Assembly: GCA_019634635.1 (NCBI GenBank)
Contig: JAHCBB010000001.1
Span: 309,445-373,444 of the forward strand
Source: Verrucomicrobiia bacterium
GTDB taxonomy: Bacteria > Verrucomicrobiota > Verrucomicrobiia > Limisphaerales > UBA9464
DNA: 64,000 bases
Direction of reading: 5' to 3'
Shown here: positions 55,812 to 64,000 of the stretch, piece after piece
Numbering within the stretch: the first letter of the stretch is position 1
Layout of the letters: each line of letters starts with the position of its first letter
Made by a program: the position numbers and the translations under genes
Notes under the pieces: model-generated
What the model was told of the DNA's origin: nothing
The model's input: only the letters and a program-made list of their open reading frames with translations
Database searches by the model: none

Positions 55812-58800
55812 ATGACGACTCCTCCGAACCCGGAAGCGAACCCAGCCCTGCCCCGGTCCCCACACTCGGTGAGCCAGCCGACGCCGGCGGCGGCTTCGGC
55901 GCGGGTGGACTTGCGGACGTTCGGAGCCGCGAGCCCTGAAGGCTGTCCACGCGGTTGGTGGCAACCCGGCGGTCTGCGTTGGGTCTGGTCGCTCCTGCTC
56001 GTCGGCGTGTGGATCCTCGGAGTTGCCCCGCTCCAGGCGGCGGTGACAATCGTGACCCAGCCCCAGAGCACGGCCGCGCTGGTGGGCGACAAGGTGACCT
56101 TGCAGTTGTGGGCCGCCGGCACGGGGACGTTGAGCTACCAGTGGATGAAGAATGGCGCGCCGCTGGTGGGCCAGACGGCGGCCACGCTGGTCCTCGACCC
56201 GGTCGCCTTCACCGATGCCGGGCAATACACGGTGGAGGTGAGCGATGAGACTTCCGACACCGTGACCAGCGCGGTAGCGGGCTTGGGTGTCCACTCAGCC
56301 CCGGGCGGGGAGGTGGACCTGTCGTTTCTGGCCGGCAGTGCCATCAACGGATCGGTCAATGCTGTGGCCGTGCAGAGCGACGGGAAAGTGCTGATCGGGG
56401 GAGCTTTCACCACGGTGAATGGCGTGGTGCGGGGGCGTATCGCCCGGTTGAACGCCGATGGGACCACGGATGAGACCTTTGGCAACGGCCTGGCAGGGGC
56501 GAATGACAATGTCGGCGCGCTGGCGGTGCAGGGCGATGGGAAGGTGCTGATCGGGGGCAATTTTACCGCGGTCAATGGGGCAACTCGGGGCCGGGTGGCT
56601 CGGTTGAACAGCGACGGGACGCTCGACACCAGCTTTGGCAACGGCATGTCAGGGGCGAACTCGGCCGTCCTGGCGCTGGCGGTGCAGGGTGACGGGAGGG
56701 TGCTGATGGGGGGAGATTTCACCACGGTCAACGGGTCGGCGCGAGGCCGGGTGACGCGGTTGAACAGCAACGGGACGCTGGACACGAGCTTTGGCAACGG
56801 TTTGGCGGGGGCGAATTCTGTGGTCCACGCGTTGGCGGTGCAGGGCGACGGGAAGGTGCTGATGGGGGGAAGGTTCACCACGGTCAACGGGGCAGCGCGT
56901 GCCCGGGTGGCGCGATTGAACAGCAACGGGACGCTGGACACAGGCTTTGGCAACGCGCTGAATTTGTCGGGTGGTAATGTTTATGCGCTGGCGCTGCAGA
57001 GTGACGGGAAGGTCTTCATTGGGGGGGACTTCCCATGGGTTAACGGAATAGGACCAGGCGAACTGGTGCGGTTGAACACCGACGGGACGCAGGATACGAG
57101 CTTTCGCGAGGGGTGGCAGGGTTTGAGCGGCGGGGTAGTGGCGTTGGCGGTGCAGAACGACGGGAAAGTGCTGATCGGGGGCTGGTTTACCCAAGTCAAC
57201 GGGGTTGGGCGTGGCAAGGTGGCGCGGTTGAACAGCGACGGGACGCTCGACACCAGCTTTGGCAACGGCCAGTTGGGGACAGATCATGAGGTCCGGGCGC
57301 TGGCGTTGCAGGGCGATGGGAAGGTGCTGATTGGGGGCGATTTCAAAGCGGTCAATGGGGTGGCGCGGGGTGGGGCGGCGCGGCTGAACAGCAACGGGAC
57401 GTTGGACACCGGCTTTGGAAACGGCATGTCGGGGCCGCATTCCGGCGTCGAAGCGTTGGCAGTACAGAGTGACGGGAAGGTGTTGATCGGGGGAAGCTTT
57501 GCCGCAGTCAGCGGGGTGGCGCGGGGTCGGGTGGCGCGGTTGAACAGCGACGGGACGCTTGACACCAGCTTTGGCAACGGCCTGACGGGGGCGAATGAGC
57601 CAGTCTGGGCGCTGGCGTTGCAGGGCGACGGCAAGGTGCTGATCGGCGGGGGCTTCAGCACGGTCAACGGGGTGGCGCGGGGCCGGGTGGCGCGGTTGAA
57701 CAGCAACGGGACGCTCGACACCAGTTTTGGCAGCGGCCAGGCGGGGGCGAATGAGCAAGTCTGGGCGTTGGTGCTGCAGAGCAATGGAAAGGTTTTGATT
57801 GGGGGAAGCTTTACCGCAGTCAACGGGGTGGCGCGGGGCAGGGTGGCACGATTGAACAGCGACGGGACGCTTGACACCAGCTTTGGCAACGGCCTGACGG
57901 GGGCGAGTTGGACCGTCCGCGCGCTGGCGTTGCAGGGCGACGGCAAGGTGCTGATCGGGGGCGAGTTCAACGCGGTCAATGGGGTAGCGCGGAGTGGGGT
58001 GGCACGGCTGAACAGCGACGGAACGCTCGACACCAGCTTTTGGAACGGCTCGGCGGGGGCGAACTCCACGGTTCAGGCGCTGACGGTGCAGGGCGATGGG
58101 AAGGCGCTGATTGGGGGGAGCTTCAGCACGGTCAACGGGGTGGCGCGGGGTGGGGTGGCGCGGTTGAACAGCAACGGGACGCTGGATACCGGCTTCGGCG
58201 ACGGCCTGGTGGGGGCAAATGGCACGGTCCAGGCAGTGGCGATACAGAGCAATGGGAAGGTGCTGATCGGGGGCGATTTCAACGGGGTCAATGGGGTAGC
58301 GCGGGGTCGGGTGGCGCGGTTGAACACCGACGGGACGCTCGACACCAGTTTTGGCAATGGATTATCGGGTGCCTCAAACAGTCGTCTCGGCAGCGGGATT
58401 GTTCGTGCATTAAAGGTCCAGAGCGACGGGAAGGTGCTGATGGGAGGAGAATTCGATTTGGTCAACGGTCGCGTCCGCAATTACGTGGACCGGCTGCACT
58501 TCTCGAAGGTGGATGTGGATCTCACAAGTCTGACCCTGAGCTCGGGAACGCTCTCGCCTGCCTTCAACGGCGGCCACGTCGCCTACGAGGCCACGTTCAG
58601 TGCCAACAGTCTCACCGTCACGCCTGTCAGCCGGGATTCCGCCGCCGCCATCCATGTGCGGATCAACGGCGGCAGCTATGCGCTGGTGCCGTCCGGCAGC
58701 CCAAGCGCGCCGCTGACCCTGGGGCCGGGTGTCAACCTGGTGGACGTGCGGTTGACATCAGCCGATACCTCGGTGGTCAAGGTCTATACCCTGAAGGTGA

Positions 58801-61800
58801 CAAATCCCGGACCCTCCGCCATCCACCTTAGCCACCAAACCGTTCCCGAGAACGAACCCGTCGGCACCGTGGTGGGCCTGCTCACCGCCGAGGATCCGGA
58901 TCCGGATGACATCCACACTTTCGAGTTGGTGGCGGGCGAGCGCGACACCGACAACGCGCTTTTCAGCATCGTCGGCCGTGAGCTGCGGACGGCGGCGGTG
59001 TTCGACTACGAGGCACCGCGGGAGGGCAGTTTCAACACCTACACCGTGCGGGTTCGTGCCACGGATCCGGGCGGGTTGTCCGTCGAGGACTGGTTCACGA
59101 TTGATATCCAGGACGTCAACGAGCCCCCGGTGGCGTTCTCGCAGTCAGTCACCACGCCGGAGGATGCCCCTGTGGCGATCACGCTCACGGGTGAGGATCC
59201 GGACCTGAACCCGCTCTTGTTCGAGGTCATCTCCAGTCCCGGGCAGGGCGTCTTGCAAGAGGTGGACGGGACCTTCCTCTACACCCCGAAACTGAACTAT
59301 TTTGGTTTGGACAGCTTCACCTTCGTGGCGAGCGACGGGGAGTTCGTGTCCGAGCCGGCGACGGTCTCGATCACTGTGACGCCGGTGAACGATGCGCCGT
59401 ATGTGGTCCAGCCGATCGGGAGCATCGTCGTGGACGAGAACGCCGCCCCGACACAGATCGACCTGCGGCAAGTCTTCGCGGACGTGGAGACGCCGGCGTC
59501 GGCCCTGGCCTACGCCGTTACAGTGAACAGCAACCCAGGGGTAGTGACGGCCACGGTGAATGGGGTGACGGGGACCCTCACCCTGAGCTATGCGCCCGAC
59601 CGGTCCGGCAGGGCGATCCTGTTCGTGCGGGCGACGGATCCCGGGGGCTTGTATGCGGAGGACGCCGTGCGGGTGACAGTGGCACGAACCTCGGAGCTGT
59701 CCCCTGACGAGGGCGGTCTGGCCGAGACCCATGCGTTTGGCGATCCCTTTACGGGGGCGGCCGAAGCACGGGCCCGACTGCTTGAGGCTAGCGATGGCAC
59801 CCTGTACGGGACGAGCCGGCGGGGCGGACCGGCCAACGCTGGCACCGTGTTCCGGCTGAACAAGGACGGGAGCGGCTTTGCCGTCCTCAAGGCTTTTGTC
59901 CCGGCAGACGACGGTGGAGAGCCCCATGCCGGGCTCATCGAGGGCGGGGATGGCCTGCTCTACGGAACAACCCATGAGGGTGGGCAATGGGGGTATGGGG
60001 CGGTGTTCCGGTTGGGCAGGGACGGAACTGGATTTGAGGTGCTCAGGCATTTCGCCGGCGCGGATGGGCGCCATCCCAAGGGCGATCTGATCGAAGGAAG
60101 CGATGGATGGCTGTACGGGACGACTTCCGGCGGCGGCGCCTCGGGCGGGGGAACGGTGTTCCGTCTCGGGCGGGATGGAGCCGGGCATGTGATCTTGAAG
60201 CATCTCGCCGCTGCGGATGGGACGGTGCCCTACGCGGGCCTGATGGAAGGGAGCGATGGCCTGTTGTATGGCACCACCCACCAGGGAGGAACGGCGGGAT
60301 TCGGCACCGTCTTCCGGTTGGGCCGGGATGGAAGCGCCTTCCAGGTGATCCAGTCGTTCGCCGGTCCTGACGGACGCCATCCCCGCGGGGGGGTGTACGA
60401 AGGGTCGGACGGAGCCCTCTACGGCACGACGTATCAGGGCGGCAGCCTCGGCTGGGGAACGGTCTTCCGGATCGAGAAGAGCGGATCTGGATTTGCCGTC
60501 CGGCATCATTTCAACGGATCCCAAGGGCGCAACCCCCACGCGGGTGTCATCGAGGCGACGGATGGCTTCCTGTATGGCACCACGGAGTCCGGCACGGGGG
60601 GTACGGGCGCGGTGTTCAAGGTGCGTCCGGACGGGACCGGGTTCGTCCTGGTCAGGCAGTTCACAGGTGAGGATGGAAGGAATCCTCTGGCCGCCCTGAT
60701 TGAGGGAAGCGATGGCGCCCTTTACGGGACCACTTCGGAAGGCGGGATGTCGGGGTCGGGATCGGGTGCCATCTTCCGGGTGCAGAAGGATGGCGGCAGC
60801 TTCGCGGAGATCCACCGGTTGAACCCTGCCGCGGACGGCGCATATCCCTTCGGCGGGGTGGTCGAGGGCAGCGACGGCTTCCTGTATGGGACGACCGACG
60901 GTGGAGGTGATCTCGGGGTGGGCACGGTCTTCCGCGTCAGGAAGGATGGCACGGGCTTGGTCAGGCTGAAGAGCTTCGGCTTCTCTGGCGATGGCCGACA
61001 CCCTGGCGGGGGTGTCATCGAGGGCAATGATGCGTTGCTTTACGGGACAACGCTTGATGGAGGCAGTTTCTCGCGGGGCACGGTTTTCCGGCTGAACAGG
61101 GATGGTTCCGGCTATCAGATCCTCCAGTCCATGGGGGGAACCAAGGGATCTTATCCGGGCGCTGGATTGTTGCAGGCCCGTGATGGCGCGTTGTATGGCA
61201 CCGCCATGGAGGGAGGCACGGCTGATCGGGGCACCGTCTTCAGGCTTGATCCCGATGGCGCGGGGTTCGCCGTGCTGGTGAATTTCACGGGTGCCAACGG
61301 AGCCCATCCCGTGGCCCCCTTGATCGAGGGCCACGATGGTGCGCTGTACGGCACGACGAGCCAGGGTGGCGTCTCGGATGCCGGCACGGCATTTCGGGTC
61401 AACCGCGACGGAAGCGGGTTCTTGATCCTCAAGCAGTTCTCCTGGAACGAGGGTGCCAGCCCGCAAGGCCGGTTGACCCAGGCGTCGGACGGACTCCTAT
61501 ACGGGACCACCACGAGCAGCGGCGGCGGCGGCGGCACGGTATTTCGGATGAGCCCCGACGGGTCGGTGTTTGAGGTGTTGAAGAATCTGGCCGAGCCGGA
61601 TGGAAGGCTACCGCTGGCAGGCCTGGCGGAGTGGAATGATGGAGCTCTATACGGAACGACCTTCGGGGAGGCGGACGGCCGGGGAACCGTCTTCCGTTTA
61701 CGGAAGGACGGGAGCCAGTTCCAAGTTCTGGCGGTCGTGGGCGTCGAGTCCGGCGACTATCGGCGCCTGCATGGGCAGCCCACCTTTGGCACGGACAGCA

Positions 61801-64000
61801 GGCTTTATCTGACGGCAACCGAGGGCGGTCCGATGAACCTGGGCGGCGTTCTGTCCTTGGGAGTTGGCCCTTACAATGGGGGACCTGCGGCCATCCACCT
61901 CAGCAACCAAACCGTCCCTGAGAACGAACCCGTTGGCACGCTGGTGGGCCTGCTCACCGCCGAGGATCCGGATGCGGACGATACCCACGTCTTCGCCTTG
62001 GTGGCGGGCGAGGGGGACACGGACAACGCGATGTTCAGCATCGTCGGGAATGAGCTGCGGACGGCGGTGGTGTTCGACTACGAGGCGCCGCGGGAGGGCA
62101 GCTTCAACACCTATACTGTCCGGATCCGTGCCACGTATGCCGGCGGGCTGTTCGTCGAGGACTGGATCCCGATCGACATCCTGGACGTCAACGAGGCGCC
62201 GGTGGCCTACGCCCAGTCGGTGACCACGGCCGAAGATACCCCGGTGGCCATCACGCTCACCGGCGAGGATCCGGACCTGAATGTCCTCCTGTTCCACGTG
62301 ATCTCCGGTCCCAGCCATGGCGTGGTGGTGGAGGGGTACGGGGACTTCATCTACACCCCGAACCCGAACTACCACGGACCCGACAGTTTCGCGTTTGTCG
62401 CCAACGATGGGGAGTTCCTGTCCGAGCCGGCGACCGTCTCGATCACCGTGATGCCGGTGAACGATGCGCCCTACGTTGTGCAGCCGATCGGGAGCATCGT
62501 CGTGAACGAGAACGCCGCCCCGACACAGATCGCCCTGCAGCAGGTCTTCGCGGATGTGGAGACCCCGGCGTCGGATTTGGCGTACACCATCCGCGCCAAC
62601 AGCAATCCCGCGCTGGTTCAGCCAACGCTCAGTTCCTTGACGGGCATCCTGACCCTGTCGGTTCCCGCGAATCGTTACGGCGAGGCTGTCATCGTGGTCC
62701 GATGTACCGACCCTGGTGGCCTGTATGCGGAGGACACCATCACGCTCGTGATACAGCAGGTGCGTGAGCGCGTGCCGGGCGACGTGGACCTCGGGTTCGA
62801 GCCATTGGCGGGACTGAATGGCGCGGTGCATGCCGTGGTGGTCCGACCGGACGGACGGTTGCTGATTGGTGGATCCTTCAGCTCGGTTCGAGGATCGGAC
62901 CGGATGCGGATCGCCCGTCTTCATCCGGACGGAAGCGTGGATCACAGCTTCGACCCGGGAACAGGCATCGATCCGTCCCAGCCGAACTCGATGGTGTCTT
63001 CCATCGCTGTCCAGGATGACGGGGGCATCCTCGTCGGGGGAATTTTCAGCACCGTCAACGGCGTCAACCGCACCGGGCTTGTCCGGTTGCGCGCCGACGG
63101 GAGCGTTGACCAGACCTTCAACGGCCAAGTCGTGGGAAGCGTGTTTTCCGTGGCCTTGCAGGACGACGGAAGAATGTTGATTGGTGGACAAATTTTGTCA
63201 GTCGGGGGCGTCAACCGGAACGGAATCGCCCGGTTGAATGCGGATGGCAGCTTGGATTCGAGCTTTGACCCCGGCCTTGGCGTCAGCGGTGGGATGGTTT
63301 TTACGGTACTGCCCCTCCCCGATGGCCGGGTGTTGGTAGGCGGCAGCTTCAGTGCATTCAACGGTGTCAACCACCCGGGAGTCGTCTGGCTGAACCCTGA
63401 CGGCAGCCTGAACCCCAGCACGCCCGTGGTGGCCAATGGTTCGGTGCATTCGATGGCGCGGCAGGCCGACGGGAGGATCCTGATGGGAGGCAGTTTCAAT
63501 TCGGTTAATGGCGCCATCCAAAGGGCCATTGCGCGTCTGGAGCCGAACGGAGCCCTCGATCAGACGTTTGCCCCGACAGTGACGGGCACCGTGGCATCCC
63601 TGGCCGCCTTGCCCGGTGGCAGGGTTGGCCTTGGGGGAACATTTGGCTCAGTCAACGGCGTCACCCGGCAGAACATCGCCATGCTGCGGGCCGACGGAAG
63701 CTTGGAATCCAGTTTCCAGCCACAGGGGGGCGCTAATGCACAGGTCCTTGTCATTGCGCAGGCGCCGGGTGACGAGTTGGTCGTCGGTGGCCACTTCATC
63801 CAGTTTGGGGGTCAGACGACCCCTTACCTGGCGCGGGTCGGGGCGACGGGCAAGGCAGCCTCCGGCTTTGACGCGGGTTCCGGCATCGACAGGCTTGTCA
63901 GGGTGGTTCTGGGGCAGGAAGACGGCAAAGTGCTGGTGGGAGGGAGCTTCACGGTGGCGGGAAGGAGTCCGATCCGGAAACTCGTGCGGCTGAACGAAAA
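55812..64000 (+). CDS. Giant modular surface protein: Ig, delta-60, cadherin and GloVer repeats (3' end beyond window)
   Basis: An uninterrupted frame of at least 2729 residues from ATG 55812 to the window edge. Order: hydrophobic signal/anchor at about 55-76; Ig-like domain 77-160; 14 delta-60-type repeats 167-896 (pattern DGKVLIGGxFT, NGVARGRVARLN, DGTLDTSFG); cadherin-like beta-sandwich 902-998; cadherin repeat 1001-1105 (PENEPVGTVVGLLTAEDPDP); cadherin-like Ig domains 1106-1292; about 14 GloVer-type repeats 1304-2020 (DGxLYGTTxxGG, GTVFRLxxDGSGF); a second cadherin/Ig block 2025-2317; a second delta-60 block from 2324, eight units seen. No stop occurs before 64000. A surface adhesin or matrix protein is likely. 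The divergent two-component system could regulate it. Confidence 0.88.
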   Translation, partial: MTTPPNPEANPALPRSPHSVSQPTPAAASARVDLRTFGAASPEGCPRGWWQPGGLRWVWSLLLVGVWILGVAPLQAAVTIVTQPQSTAALVGDKVTLQLWAAGTGTLSYQWMKNGAPLVGQTAATLVLDPVAFTDAGQYTVEVSDETSDTVTSAVAGLGVHSAPGGEVDLSFLAGSAINGSVNAVAVQSDGKVLIGGAFTTVNGVVRGRIARLNADGTTDETFGNGLAGANDNVGALAVQGDGKVLIGGNFTAVNGATRGRVARLNSDGTLDTSFGNGMSGANSAVLALAVQGDGRVLMGGDFTTVNGSARGRVTRLNSNGTLDTSFGNGLAGANSVVHALAVQGDGKVLMGGRFTTVNGAARARVARLNSNGTLDTGFGNALNLSGGNVYALALQSDGKVFIGGDFPWVNGIGPGELVRLNTDGTQDTSFREGWQGLSGGVVALAVQNDGKVLIGGWFTQVNGVGRGKVARLNSDGTLDTSFGNGQLGTDHEVRALALQGDGKVLIGGDFKAVNGVARGGAARLNSNGTLDTGFGNGMSGPHSGVEALAVQSDGKVLIGGSFAAVSGVARGRVARLNSDGTLDTSFGNGLTGANEPVWALALQGDGKVLIGGGFSTVNGVARGRVARLNSNGTLDTSFGSGQAGANEQVWALVLQSNGKVLIGGSFTAVNGVARGRVARLNSDGTLDTSFGNGLTGASWTVRALALQGDGKVLIGGEFNAVNGVARSGVARLNSDGTLDTSFWNGSAGANSTVQALTVQGDGKALIGGSFSTVNGVARGGVARLNSNGTLDTGFGDGLVGANGTVQAVAIQSNGKVLIGGDFNGVNGVARGRVARLNTDGTLDTSFGNGLSGASNSRLGSGIVRALKVQSDGKVLMGGEFDLVNGRVRNYVDRLHFSKVDVDLTSLTLSSGTLSPAFNGGHVAYEATFSANSLTVTPVSRDSAAAIHVRINGGSYALVPSGSPSAPLTLGPGVNLVDVRLTSADTSVVKVYTLKVTNPGPSAIHLSHQTVPENEPVGTVVGLLTAEDPDPDDIHTFELVAGERDTDNALFSIVGRELRTAAVFDYEAPREGSFNTYTVRVRATDPGGLSVEDWFTIDIQDVNEPPVAFSQSVTTPEDAPVAITLTGEDPDLNPLLFEVISSPGQGVLQEVDGTFLYTPKLNYFGLDSFTFVASDGEFVSEPATVSITVTPVNDAPYVVQPIGSIVVDENAAPTQIDLRQVFADVETPASALAYAVTVNSNPGVVTATVNGVTGTLTLSYAPDRSGRAILFVRATDPGGLYAEDAVRVTVARTSELSPDEGGLAETHAFGDPFTGAAEARARLLEASDGTLYGTSRRGGPANAGTVFRLNKDGSGFAVLKAFVPADDGGEPHAGLIEGGDGLLYGTTHEGGQWGYGAVFRLGRDGTGFEVLRHFAGADGRHPKGDLIEGSDGWLYGTTSGGGASGGGTVFRLGRDGAGHVILKHLAAADGTVPYAGLMEGSDGLLYGTTHQGGTAGFGTVFRLGRDGSAFQVIQSFAGPDGRHPRGGVYEGSDGALYGTTYQGGSLGWGTVFRIEKSGSGFAVRHHFNGSQGRNPHAGVIEATDGFLYGTTESGTGGTGAVFKVRPDGTGFVLVRQFTGEDGRNPLAALIEGSDGALYGTTSEGGMSGSGSGAIFRVQKDGGSFAEIHRLNPAADGAYPFGGVVEGSDGFLYGTTDGGGDLGVGTVFRVRKDGTGLVRLKSFGFSGDGRHPGGGVIEGNDALLYGTTLDGGSFSRGTVFRLNRDGSGYQILQSMGGTKGSYPGAGLLQARDGALYGTAMEGGTADRGTVFRLDPDGAGFAVLVNFTGANGAHPVAPLIEGHDGALYGTTSQGGVSDAGTAFRVNRDGSGFLILKQFSWNEGASPQGRLTQASDGLLYGTTTSSGGGGGTVFRMSPDGSVFEVLKNLAEPDGRLPLAGLAEWNDGALYGTTFGEADGRGTVFRLRKDGSQFQVLAVVGVESGDYRRLHGQPTFGTDSRLYLTATEGGPMNLGGVLSLGVGPYNGGPAAIHLSNQTVPENEPVGTLVGLLTAEDPDADDTHVFALVAGEGDTDNAMFSIVGNELRTAVVFDYEAPREGSFNTYTVRIRATYAGGLFVEDWIPIDILDVNEAPVAYAQSVTTAEDTPVAITLTGEDPDLNVLLFHVISGPSHGVVVEGYGDFIYTPNPNYHGPDSFAFVANDGEFLSEPATVSITVMPVNDAPYVVQPIGSIVVNENAAPTQIALQQVFADVETPASDLAYTIRANSNPALVQPTLSSLTGILTLSVPANRYGEAVIVVRCTDPGGLYAEDTITLVIQQVRERVPGDVDLGFEPLAGLNGAVHAVVVRPDGRLLIGGSFSSVRGSDRMRIARLHPDGSVDHSFDPGTGIDPSQPNSMVSSIAVQDDGGILVGGIFSTVNGVNRTGLVRLRADGSVDQTFNGQVVGSVFSVALQDDGRMLIGGQILSVGGVNRNGIARLNADGSLDSSFDPGLGVSGGMVFTVLPLPDGRVLVGGSFSAFNGVNHPGVVWLNPDGSLNPSTPVVANGSVHSMARQADGRILMGGSFNSVNGAIQRAIARLEPNGALDQTFAPTVTGTVASLAALPGGRVGLGGTFGSVNGVTRQNIAMLRADGSLESSFQPQGGANAQVLVIAQAPGDELVVGGHFIQFGGQTTPYLARVGATGKAASGFDAGSGIDRLVRVVLGQEDGKVLVGGSFTVAGRSPIRKLVRLNE
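56307..58498 (+). repeat. First delta-60-type repeat block, 14 units of about 153 bp
   Basis: Each unit encodes about 51 residues around A(L/V)AVQ(G/S)DGKVLIGG and RLN(S/T)(D/N)GTLDTSFGNG. The nucleotide sequence is strongly conserved between units (for example GACGGGAAGGTGCTGATCGG), so recombination between units is likely. All units are in frame. Confidence 0.88.
58812..59685 (+). repeat. Cadherin/Ig block, first copy of an internal duplication
   Basis: Encodes the cadherin repeat with VPENEPVGTVVGLLTAEDPD and two following cadherin-like Ig domains with PEDAPVAITLTGEDPDLN and DAPYVVQPIGSIVVDENAAP. The same order recurs at 61884-62760 with high nucleotide identity. Confidence 0.85.
59721..61870 (+). 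repeat. GloVer-type repeat block, about 14 units
   Basis: Units of roughly 150 bp encode (G/A)LIEGSDGxLYGTTxxGG and GTVFRLxRDGSGF. The last unit is degenerate (SRLYLTATEGG). The block is inserted between the two copies of the cadherin/Ig block. Confidence 0.85.
61884..62760 (+). repeat. Cadherin/Ig block, second copy of the internal duplication
   Basis: Repeats the block at 58812-59685: VPENEPVGTLVGLLTAEDPD, then AEDTPVAITLTGEDPDLN and DAPYVVQPIGSIVVNENAAP. The copies differ by scattered substitutions, while the duplication boundaries follow domain edges. Confidence 0.85.
62781..64000 (+). repeat. Second delta-60-type repeat block, eight units to the window edge
   Basis: Units encode PDGRLLIGGSFSSV, DDGGILVGGIFSTVNG, PDGRVLVGGSFSAFNG and similar. 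They are clearly more diverged from each other than the units of the first block, suggesting an older array or less gene conversion. The array continues past 64000. Confidence 0.82.

Noticed and set aside
55242..56294. 350-codon minus-strand frame at the start of the giant protein gene
   Set aside because: Low-complexity Arg/Gly translation that overlaps the signal and Ig regions of the plus-strand gene. No motif supports it.
59145..61466. 773-codon minus-strand frame opposite the giant surface protein
   Set aside because: Its apparent repeats are the complement of the GloVer units on the plus strand. The plus-strand frame is continuous and has recognisable domains.

Overview
The window reads as a GC-rich chromosome segment of a Verrucomicrobiota bacterium, probably of the Pedosphaera/Limisphaera type. 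The placement is inference from family content and not from a marker gene. The supporting families are a DUF1501/PSCyt1-DUF1549-DUF1553 pair, FG-GAP/UnbV and TPR proteins, prepilin-like proteins ending in an H-x9-DG motif, BamB-like PQQ propellers, GloVer-type and delta-60-type repeat proteins, and a membrane-tethered kinase-WD40 protein.

Layout. 698-4736: a secreted glycosidase-like multidomain protein, followed by a decayed copy of one of its domains. 4733-11191: a same-strand housekeeping run (inositol-phosphatase family, NeuA-like cytidylyltransferase, nadC, birA, coaX, DUF192 lipoprotein, nadE). 11226-14256: a membrane-anchored PQQ propeller and an AGCS amino-acid symporter with a structured leader, both on minus. 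14527-17237: a broken RCC1-like gene (one amber codon, one 1-base frameshift) and an Uma2 remnant. 17344-19928: UbiA-family prenyltransferase, aroK and queG. 19909-29223: the DUF1501/DUF1553 pair, a TPR lipoprotein and a double FG-GAP/UnbV protein. 29358-34364: LacI-type regulator, fdhD, methyltransferase, serB and a Gfo/Idh/MocA dehydrogenase. 34417-38282: a CAU tRNA, a clear terminator and a secreted protein with three near-identical LamG-like repeats. 38482-42938: a second Gfo/Idh/MocA protein, a CBS-containing Mn-type pyrophosphatase and a phosphonoacetaldehyde-dehydrogenase-like enzyme. 42939-48701: an accessory block of lower GC by eye, with a tandemly duplicated prepilin-like gene (one copy killed by an amber codon), a propeller/HAF protein whose N-terminus is 17 copies of a 7-bp repeat, and a C39-like secreted protein. 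48916-55020: a kinase-WD40 protein lacking the kinase N-lobe, and a NarL-type two-component system. 55812-64000: a giant modular surface protein running off the right edge.

The housekeeping genes cover NAD synthesis at both ends (nadC, nadE), biotin attachment, CoA synthesis, shikimate, queuosine and serine. The accessory genes are dominated by secreted repeat proteins. Most of the interesting signals are decay and repeat dynamics in these: nonsense codons at Trp positions, a frame-changing heptamer tract, tandem and internal duplications, and a recurring C-terminal module.
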